Assembly (NCBI GenBank): GCA_035569695.1
Contig: DATMMO010000005.1
Location: 1 to 6,100 of the forward strand
DNA length: 6,100 nucleotides
Origin: DASXMT01 sp035569695
Lineage (GTDB): Bacteria; Actinomycetota; Acidimicrobiia; Acidimicrobiales; RAAP-2
Reading direction: 5' to 3'
Every line of letters begins with the position of its first letter. Position 1 is the first letter of the stretch. The notes beneath the pieces are model-generated. The model was given only the letters and a program-made list of their open reading frames with translations, did no database searches and had not been told where the DNA came from. The position numbers and the translations under genes were made by a program. Of the stretch, positions 1 through 5,415 are shown piece by piece.

Positions 1-702
1 TGGCGAGAGGATGCGGTGGGCTGTCCCGCGTGTGGGGGCCGGATCAACTTCGGCGAGTCCGGTGCCTGGGCCTGCGATACCTGTGAGTTCCGACGGCCCA
101 CGTGCCGGGCCTGGCTGGAGGGCACCGAGCTGGTCCTGGCCGACGGCTCCCGCCACCAGGTCACCCTGGGCGTGCCCGGGCAGTTCAACCGGGCCAACGC
201 GGCGATGGTGGTCACCGCCTTGCCCTGCATGGACGAGCGGTGGGACGGGGGACCGGGGCGCACCGTCGACGATGCGCTGGCCGCCATGGCCGCGGTCAAC
301 GAGGTGGCCGGTCGTTTCTCCACCGTGGTCCGCGGCGGCGTCGAGGTGCGCCTGCTCCTGGCCAAGAACCCGGCCGGGTGGACGGCCCTGTTCGACCTGC
401 TCGACGAGTCCGGCGGTGCCGCCTTGCCCACCGTCCTCTCGGTCAATGCCCGCATCGCCGACGGGTTGGACACCAGCTGGCTGTGGGACGTCCCCTTCGA
501 GCGGCTGCGGGGACGCACGGTGGTGGCCACCGGCGAGCGATGTCGGGACCTCGCTGTGCGGCTCCGCTACGCCGAGGTCGTCCACACCGTGGTGCCCGAT
601 CCTGTCGCCGCTCTGGACGTGGCCATCCAGGGCACGACCGGCACCCAGGTGGAGTTCGTGGGGAACTACACGGCCTTTGCCGTGCTGCGGGGTCGGCTGT
701 GA
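1..702 (+). CDS. murT: Lipid II isoglutaminyl synthase, MurT subunit (3' part; start lies before the window)
   Basis: This is the ligase subunit of the cytoplasmic MurT/GatD complex, which uses ATP to amidate the alpha-carboxyl of D-Glu in the lipid II stem peptide. Seen: the frame is open from base 1 and 233 residues precede the TGA at 700-702. A four-Cys zinc ribbon (CPAC at window residues 8-11, CDTC at 25-28, followed by RRP) is the insertion typical of MurT's central domain. A Mur-ligase FNRANAA segment (62-68) and AGR (103-105) follow. The C-terminal DUF1727 domain shows KNPAGW (122-127) and DGLDTSWLWD (154-163). In this family an Asp of the C-terminal domain completes the triad with the Cys and His of GatD; I cannot say which acidic residue it is here. 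Actinobacterial MurT is usually a little over 400 residues, so the N-terminal ATP-binding part is outside the window. The stop overlaps the gatD start by 4 bases. Very secure call. Confidence 0.95.
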   Translation, partial: WREDAVGCPACGGRINFGESGAWACDTCEFRRPTCRAWLEGTELVLADGSRHQVTLGVPGQFNRANAAMVVTALPCMDERWDGGPGRTVDDALAAMAAVNEVAGRFSTVVRGGVEVRLLLAKNPAGWTALFDLLDESGGAALPTVLSVNARIADGLDTSWLWDVPFERLRGRTVVATGERCRDLAVRLRYAEVVHTVVPDPVAALDVAIQGTTGTQVEFVGNYTAFAVLRGRL

Positions 703-1502
703 GCGCGCCGCCATCGCCGCTGACCGTGGTGGTGGTGTTCCCCGACCTGCTCGGCACCTACGGCGATGGCGGCAACGGCCTGGTGCTGGCCCGGAGGGCG
801 GCATGGCGCGGCATCGACGTGGAACTGGTCGAGGCGACGTCGGACCAGCCCATCCCCATGGGCGACATCTACTGCCTGGGTGGGGGCGAGGACGGTCCCC
901 AGGTTCGGGCGTCGAGGACGCTCATCGCCGACGGGACGGTGGCTCGCGCCGTGGACAAAGGGGCCGTGGTCCTCGGGGTGTGCGCCGGGTTCCAGTTGCT
1001 CGGTCGCTCGTTCCCCGATGCCGCCGGAGGACCGCACGAGGGTCTGGGGCTCCTCGACGTGACCACCCAGAAGGGAACCGATCTCCGGGCCGTGGGGGAG
1101 CTGGTGGCCGAGCCCACGGTGGGAGCCCCGACGGCGGCCGACGGAACGGCGCTGCCCTCGCTGATCGGGTTCGAGAACCACGGCGGCATCACGTGGATCG
1201 GGGCCGAAGCCGTTCCCCTGGCCCGCGTGGTGCACGGCATCGGGAACGGTGACGGGCTGGGATGGGAGGGGGCGTGGTCCAATCGCGTGGTGGGGACCTA
1301 TATGCACGGCCCGGTCCTGCCCCGGAACCCGGTGCTGGCCGACCTCCTCCTGGGCTGGGCCATGGGGACCGAGGCCCCGCTTGACCGGCTGGAGGACGTC
1401 GAGGAACAGATCCTGCGGGCCGAACGCACGGCGGCGGCTCCGAGCGCATCCCGAGGCCGGAACCGGGGGCTGCGTCGCCGACTGTTCAGCGCTCGCCGCT
1501 GA
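699..1502 (+). CDS. gatD: Lipid II isoglutaminyl synthase, glutamine amidotransferase subunit GatD
   Basis: GatD hydrolyses glutamine and channels ammonia to MurT for lipid II amidation. The 267-residue protein is a class I (CobB/CobQ-like) glutaminase. Seen: an N-terminal VVFPDLLGTYGDGGN strand and loop (13-27), LGGGEDGP (60-67), the nucleophile elbow GVCAGFQLLG with Cys95, FENHGG (158-163), and GTYMHGPVLPRNP (199-211) with His203. Cys95 and His203 match Cys94 and His189 of S. aureus GatD as I recall them. The start is GTG at 699, chosen because it forms a GTGA overlap with the murT stop and immediately precedes the conserved N-terminal strand; the frame is also open far upstream, but only as a shadow of murT. 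The Shine-Dalgarno is weak (a GGGG run a few bases upstream), consistent with translational coupling. The last 17 residues contain eight Arg and extend past the usual family end of about 240 residues. The gene ends 6 bases before the stop of the convergent acyltransferase. Confidence 0.96.
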   Translation: MSAPPSPLTVVVVFPDLLGTYGDGGNGLVLARRAAWRGIDVELVEATSDQPIPMGDIYCLGGGEDGPQVRASRTLIADGTVARAVDKGAVVLGVCAGFQLLGRSFPDAAGGPHEGLGLLDVTTQKGTDLRAVGELVAEPTVGAPTAADGTALPSLIGFENHGGITWIGAEAVPLARVVHGIGNGDGLGWEGAWSNRVVGTYMHGPVLPRNPVLADLLLGWAMGTEAPLDRLEDVEEQILRAERTAAAPSASRGRNRGLRRRLFSARR

Positions 1503-1503
1503 T

Positions 1504-1516
1504 CCCGGTCACCGGG
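1504..1516. terminator. Small GC hairpin at the convergent gene junction (possible bidirectional terminator)
   Basis: CCCGG (1504-1508) and CCGGG (1512-1516) form a perfect 5-bp inverted repeat around a TCA loop, and that loop is the complement of the acyltransferase stop codon. It starts two bases after the gatD stop and lies where transcripts from both strands must end or collide. There is no T-tract on either side and the stem is short, so it is not a classical intrinsic terminator; actinobacteria often use imperfect or U-less ones. In a sequence this GC-rich, a 5-bp stem can arise by chance. Confidence 0.25.
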
Positions 1517-2546
1517 TGCGGAGGGGCCACTCGTTGCCGTCGGGCTCGGTGCCGACCGGACCCTCTCGGGGCGGGAGAGCCCAGGAGCGACGCCACGGGG
1601 CGACCGAGGGTCCCTGCAGCGCCGGCGTGGTGCCCGCCGCCGCCTGCTTCCGTGCCGTCCACCAGTCGCTCGACACTTCGTCGGCCAGCGCCGCCACCGC
1701 CGCCTCGATGCGGGTCCCGAACCTCCGGGCGTCCTCGCCCTCGTCGGGTTGCAGGGGCGATCCGAACAGCACCGTCGTCGGGGTGCGCCGCAGGCCGGCC
1801 CCGCCCTTGGGCAGGATGTGCCGGGTCCCCTCCAAGTGGACGGGAACGACGGGGCGGCCGGTCCGGGCGGCCAGGTAGGCGGCACCGCCGCGGTAGGTCT
1901 GTCCCCACCCGTCGGGCGATCGCCCGCCCTCGGGAAAGATGACCAGGTTCCAGTGGTCGGCCAGCAGGTCGGAGGCCAGCTCCGCCGACCGCCGGTTCAC
2001 CTTGGCCCGCTCGATGGGTATGGCGGCGAGTGAGAAGGCCCACAGGTCGGCCTTCCAGCGGCGGTCGAAGAAGTAGTCGGCGGCGGCGGCCACCACCGTC
2101 CGGTGGCGGAACCGAAGGGGAAGCGAGGACAGCAGGAGGGCGGTATCGACGTGGCTGGCGTGGTTGGCCGCGAAGATCAGGGGCGCCTCCACGTCGTTGA
2201 GGTACTCGGCCCCCCGGATGTCGGGCGAGGCGATGACCTTGGTCAGGGGACGGGTCACGTTGTCGAGGAGCATGGCCCGGGCCAGCCGGACCGGGTACTT
2301 CCGGGACCAGGCGGTGTCATAGTCGGCCCCGAGGTGATGGTCGGGGGCGGGGCGGGGAACGCTCTCGGGCCAACTGGGCGAGGCCAGGGGGAACCGAGCC
2401 CTCCCGGCCCGAGAGGCGAGGCCAGAGGGAGCAAAACGGTGCACCGTTCGCCCGACCCTGCCCCGCACCCCGGTGCCCAGTGCGGCGTCGGCCTGCACGG
2501 CGCGCCGAGGACGCAGGGAGGAGCTCGACGATCGGGACGGGCTCAC
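1509..2546 (-). CDS. PlsC-type lysophospholipid (1-acylglycerol-3-phosphate) acyltransferase family protein
   Basis: This is a glycerolipid acyltransferase-fold enzyme, expected to move an acyl chain from acyl-CoA or acyl-ACP to a lysophospholipid or related hydroxyl at the membrane. Seen in 345 residues: block I NHASHVD (128-134) with the HX4D pair His129/Asp134; a probable block II IPIERAKVNRR (177-187); block III FPEGGRS (204-210), with Gly in place of the common Thr of FPEGTRS; block IV VPVHLEGT (234-241). The conserved domain begins near residue 78. The first 75 residues are Ser/Arg/Ala/Pro-rich and look disordered. The start is GTG at 2546, which forms a GTGA overlap with the stop of the LarA-like gene; in-frame GTGs at 2498, 2468 and 2444 are alternatives, and none has a good Shine-Dalgarno. 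No convincing transmembrane helix is seen. It is the last gene of the four-gene minus-strand set and ends 6 bases from gatD. The family is certain; the acyl acceptor is unknown. Confidence 0.9.
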   Translation of the reverse strand: MSPSRSSSSSLRPRRAVQADAALGTGVRGRVGRTVHRFAPSGLASRAGRARFPLASPSWPESVPRPAPDHHLGADYDTAWSRKYPVRLARAMLLDNVTRPLTKVIASPDIRGAEYLNDVEAPLIFAANHASHVDTALLLSSLPLRFRHRTVVAAAADYFFDRRWKADLWAFSLAAIPIERAKVNRRSAELASDLLADHWNLVIFPEGGRSPDGWGQTYRGGAAYLAARTGRPVVPVHLEGTRHILPKGGAGLRRTPTTVLFGSPLQPDEGEDARRFGTRIEAAVAALADEVSSDWWTARKQAAAGTTPALQGPSVAPWRRSWALPPREGPVGTEPDGNEWPLRTR

Positions 2547-4132
2547 TGCACGTCGGCCATGAGGATGGGGGGCGTGTGGAGGTGGGTCAGCGTGGGCGAG
2601 GCGCCCACGACATCCTTGGCCATCTCCAGGGCATCGGTCAGGGTGGACGCAGCCCGGAAGCCCAGACGGTGGACGGCGGCGGTATCCCCGCCCACGACGA
2701 TCACCGCACCCACATGTTGCAGGGCGTGGGCGCACCAGTACCACATGTAGAACGGGTGCACGCCGTGGTACGCGTGTCCGGTGCGGTAGAGATGGATGTA
2801 CCAGGGATCGGTGGCGAAGCTCTCCTCGTAGCCCTTGGCCACCTCGATGGGGTCGGTGGTCTCGCTGAGCACCTGTTCGAAGAAGTCGATGTAGCTGGGA
2901 TGGTGAACGGGGTTGAACTCCCACGCCGTGGGATGGCTCATGATCACCACGCCACCCTCACGCACCAACGGCTTGCCCCGGTACAGATTGAAGAAGTAGC
3001 CGAGGCCCAAGCAGGCCACCAGGATGGGGTTGAGGACCGAGTTGACGTTGTAGGGGCTGATGTAGGGGAGCCCCATGGTCAAGATGTCGGTCTGTCCTTC
3101 CACCACGACGCCCTGTTGCTTCCACACGTTCTCGGTGGTGAGGGCGTGGACGGCCTCCACCTCACCGGCCTGCACCGAGGTCATGCGGTGGGGGGCCTTG
3201 ACGGAGTGGAAGATCTGGCGGGCCAGCTTGGGTGGGGTGCGGTCGAGGGCCTTGGACACACCCAGGTACCCGAGCCGGTCCTTGGCGCTCCATTCCCATT
3301 CCCGCTTCTGGAGGAAGCCGAACTGGGAGGGGAAGGTGTTGGTGTTCAACGTGGTCTCGATCTGGAAGATCGTGACGCCGCTGTCGGCGATGAGCTTGCC
3401 CATGCGCCAGTTGGACGAGTGGAGCTCGGAGCGGTGCTGGTCCATGAACGATCGGCTGTGCTGCATGGTCTGGGGGTTGTGGTGGTGGCGCAGGCTCTTG
3501 TAGCTGGCCAAGCCGGTGGCCACGCTCTTGTGACCCCCGTCCATGGCCACCAGGTTGATGTTCACGTAGACGAGCAGGTCGCTCTCCGCCGCCCGCTTGT
3601 TGATCTCGACGTCCTCGCCCTGGTCGGTCAGGCCCAGATGGACCAGGGCCGACGGATCCTCGGCGTCGTGTTGGGTCAAGAGCCCGTTGGGAGCGAAGGC
3701 GTCATAGATGCGGTCGCCCAGGGCGTGACGCAGCTCGGGCTCGGTCATGCGGCGATGGAGGGCCAGGGCCACGATGAGCTCGACGTCGTCCACTCCGGCT
3801 TCGGCGGCCAAGTCCAGGACCTGCTCGATCACCAGTTGCCGGTTGTCGGGACGCTCCATGGGGGGCAGCGGGAGGGAGATGTCGTCGAAGGCGATGGTCA
3901 GGCGCATGCCCGGGAACAGCAGGGCGGGGAGGGGCTCCCGGTCGCCCAGGGGATTGAGCAACGCGTGGCGGATGGCGGTGGAGGGATCGGTCAACGGGTC
4001 GAGGGGCTCGGGCGCGTAGATCACCCGGCTGCCCTCGGGGAGGCGCTCCAACCGGAACCGCTCGCCATGCCAAAAGAGGGTGGGTGGGGTGGAGCGATCG
4101 ACGTCGAGCACGAAGCCTGGCCTGGGGCTCAT
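2543..4132 (-). CDS. Divergent LarA-like protein (nickel-pincer racemase/epimerase superfamily, DUF2088)
   Basis: The 529-residue protein belongs to the LarA superfamily, whose members use the nickel-pincer nucleotide (NPN) to racemise or epimerise 2-hydroxy acids by hydride transfer. Seen: FDDISLPLPP (82-91) at the place of LarA's D-x-T-R-P motif; ALHRRMTEPEL (124-134) with His126; DGGHKSVATGLA (198-209) with Lys202; RHHHN (215-219) with His218. Spacings His126-Lys202 (76) and Lys202-His218 (16) equal those recalled for L. plantarum LarA His108-Lys184-His200, where Lys184 carries the cofactor. The position of LarA His174 falls on Ile192, and that of Arg75 on Leu87, so lactate racemase activity is doubtful. 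It is about 100 residues longer than LarA, mostly after residue 219, with an aromatic/His-rich stretch at 443-473. The tail has VIVVGGD and RLGFRAASTLTDALEMA, as in LarA C-terminal domains. ATG at 4132 overlaps the dehydrogenase stop (ATGA) and has a good Shine-Dalgarno. No signal peptide. Substrate unknown. Confidence 0.85.
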   Translation of the reverse strand: MSPRPGFVLDVDRSTPPTLFWHGERFRLERLPEGSRVIYAPEPLDPLTDPSTAIRHALLNPLGDREPLPALLFPGMRLTIAFDDISLPLPPMERPDNRQLVIEQVLDLAAEAGVDDVELIVALALHRRMTEPELRHALGDRIYDAFAPNGLLTQHDAEDPSALVHLGLTDQGEDVEINKRAAESDLLVYVNINLVAMDGGHKSVATGLASYKSLRHHHNPQTMQHSRSFMDQHRSELHSSNWRMGKLIADSGVTIFQIETTLNTNTFPSQFGFLQKREWEWSAKDRLGYLGVSKALDRTPPKLARQIFHSVKAPHRMTSVQAGEVEAVHALTTENVWKQQGVVVEGQTDILTMGLPYISPYNVNSVLNPILVACLGLGYFFNLYRGKPLVREGGVVIMSHPTAWEFNPVHHPSYIDFFEQVLSETTDPIEVAKGYEESFATDPWYIHLYRTGHAYHGVHPFYMWYWCAHALQHVGAVIVVGGDTAAVHRLGFRAASTLTDALEMAKDVVGASPTLTHLHTPPILMADVQ

Positions 4133-5415
4133 CGAGGGCGTCCTTTCCGGTTGCGAAGGTCGAAGGCCACTTTGACGGCACCACGACGGCCGGCGGCGCC
4201 GGCGTGGGCCACGGCCTCCTCGTAGCGGTCGAGTGGATAGGTGGCAGAGACAAGGGAGCCGAGCCCGGCGGCGGCGACCACGTCCATGGCCACGGCAAAG
4301 GTACGGCGTGCGGGCGCCGCCGGTTCGGCCGCCGCCGTCCGGTCGGTGGCGGCCTGCCTAGCCGGTCCGGTCGCGCCCGGCCCCTCGACCCCGTAGGCGT
4401 AGGCCCCGACCAGCTGGATCTCCCGGTGCCAGAGGGGGGCCAGGTCGACATGGAGCTTCCCGGGCATCCCGACCAGGACCACCCGGCCCCGGGGCCGGAC
4501 CATGGCCACGGCCTGGGTCAGCGACTCGGCCGAACCGACGCAGTCGAAGACGACATCGGCGCCCCCGGTCAGCCGCCCGGCCAGGACGAGCGACCCGGAC
4601 TCCCGGCGCACGGCTCGGGGGAGCTGATCGGGGGGGACCACGATGTCGGCCCCCAGCTTCTCGGCCAGGGTGCGCTGGTGGGAGTGCTTGGCCCCGACCA
4701 GGATGACGCACGGGGTCGTGGGCCGCACCACCTCGACCAGCGCGGCCACGGTGGCCAGCCCCAGCGTGCCTGCTCCCAGCACGGCCACCGTGTCGCCGGC
4801 GGTGATCGAGGCGCCCAGGGCGGCGTGCACGGCACAGGCCGTGGGCTCGATCACCACCGCGTCCTCGTCGGTGAACGAGTCGGGAACGGCGTAGAGCTGG
4901 CCGGCGTGGGCCACCAGGCCCGCGGTCGACCAGCCCCCGCCGGTGTCGGCACAGAAGCCGGTCTGGAGGCCGGGGGCGAGATCGCCGAGGGCCAGGTTCG
5001 CGCACAGGCCGTTGTGCCCGCCGGCACAGGCCGGGCAGTGGGGCTCGATGTTCCGGGGGGCACAACCCAGCACCGGCTCGATCACCGCCCGGGTGCCGGC
5101 CGGAAGGTTGGTTCCGGTGTGGTCGACCCCGCCGTCCTCCAGGATCCCGACCACCTCGTGACCGGGGACGAACGGGAAGCTGACGATGTCCTCGAAGTAG
5201 CGAGAGCTGCGACCGTCCAGGGTGGCGAGATCGGACCCGCAGATCCCTGACAGGACGGGACGAAGCCGGTACCAGGCCTCGCCGGGGAGCTCGGGCGGGT
5301 CCACGTCGAGGAGCTGCAACGGCCCGATGCCCGCTCCCCGGCCCGAGCCGAAGACGGAGGCGACCCGCGAGGCGGCGAAGCGGGGGAGGTTCCGCTCGAA
5401 GACGAGCGCTTTCAT
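4129..5415 (-). CDS. Zinc-dependent medium-chain alcohol dehydrogenase family protein
   Basis: This is a GroES-like plus Rossmann-fold (MDR) oxidoreductase, expected to oxidise an alcohol or polyol, or reduce the matching carbonyl, with NAD(P). Seen in 428 residues: catalytic-zinc ligands Cys59 (GICGSD, 57-62) and the GHE at 85-87, with Glu190 in VIEPTACAVHA; a structural-zinc lobe with Cys118, Cys127, Cys130 and Cys138, whose first gap is wider than the classical CX2CX2CX7C; GFCADTGGGWS (153-163); the nucleotide-binding VLGAGTLGL (212-220). The second Rossmann strand ends VILVGAKHS without the acidic residue typical of NAD users, which hints at NADP. It is about 80 residues longer than a typical MDR; part of the excess is an Ala/Pro-rich stretch near 346-371 and an extended N-terminus. 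ATG at 5415 overlaps the HAD stop (ATGA); the Shine-Dalgarno is weak. Its position directly before a LarA-like gene suggests that both act on one hydroxy compound. Substrate not identifiable. Confidence 0.92.
   Translation of the reverse strand: MKALVFERNLPRFAASRVASVFGSGRGAGIGPLQLLDVDPPELPGEAWYRLRPVLSGICGSDLATLDGRSSRYFEDIVSFPFVPGHEVVGILEDGGVDHTGTNLPAGTRAVIEPVLGCAPRNIEPHCPACAGGHNGLCANLALGDLAPGLQTGFCADTGGGWSTAGLVAHAGQLYAVPDSFTDEDAVVIEPTACAVHAALGASITAGDTVAVLGAGTLGLATVAALVEVVRPTTPCVILVGAKHSHQRTLAEKLGADIVVPPDQLPRAVRRESGSLVLAGRLTGGADVVFDCVGSAESLTQAVAMVRPRGRVVLVGMPGKLHVDLAPLWHREIQLVGAYAYGVEGPGATGPARQAATDRTAAAEPAAPARRTFAVAMDVVAAAGLGSLVSATYPLDRYEEAVAHAGAAGRRGAVKVAFDLRNRKGRPR
4141..4146 (-). promoter_or_regulatory. 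Ribosome binding site of the LarA-like gene
   Basis: Read on the minus strand this is AAAGGA, 8 bases before the ATG at 4132, and it lies inside the end of the dehydrogenase coding region. It is the clearest Shine-Dalgarno in the four-gene set and supports the ATGA-overlap start, so the LarA-like gene probably initiates efficiently in its own right as well as by coupling. Confidence 0.6.

Noticed and set aside
102..698. Upstream extension of the gatD reading frame inside murT
   Set aside because: The open frame continues far upstream, but the translated stretch is Arg/Gly/Pro-rich noise. The GatD fold begins just after the GTG at 699, which overlaps the murT stop.
11..1252. Plus-strand open frame of 413 codons across murT and gatD
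   Set aside because: Out of frame with both recognised genes; the product is Arg/Pro/Ser/Gly-rich with no motif, as expected for a GC-rich shadow frame.
2547..2924. Upstream extension of the acyltransferase frame into the LarA-like gene
   Set aside because: It lies wholly within LarA-like coding sequence in another frame and shows no similarity to an acyltransferase N-terminus; the GTGA overlap gives a natural start.
3000..3040. Possible transmembrane helix in the LarA-like protein (residues about 366-383)
   Set aside because: The stretch is hydrophobic but contains Asn and Pro and lies inside the conserved fold, so a buried core segment is more likely.
3783..3885. Calling this gene lactate racemase larA
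   Set aside because: The superfamily match is sound, but the substrate-carboxylate Arg and one metal-binding His appear replaced and no lar cofactor genes are nearby, so the specific name is not supported.
2480..4225. Plus-strand open frame of 581 codons opposite the LarA-like gene
   Set aside because: It is a mirror of the LarA-like gene caused by high GC at third positions. Its product is a Gly/Val/His/Glu-rich string without recognisable motifs, while the minus strand encodes a clear LarA-superfamily protein.
4084..5250. Plus-strand open frame of 388 codons opposite the dehydrogenase
   Set aside because: Shadow of the dehydrogenase gene; the product is Gly/His/Asp-rich with no domain.
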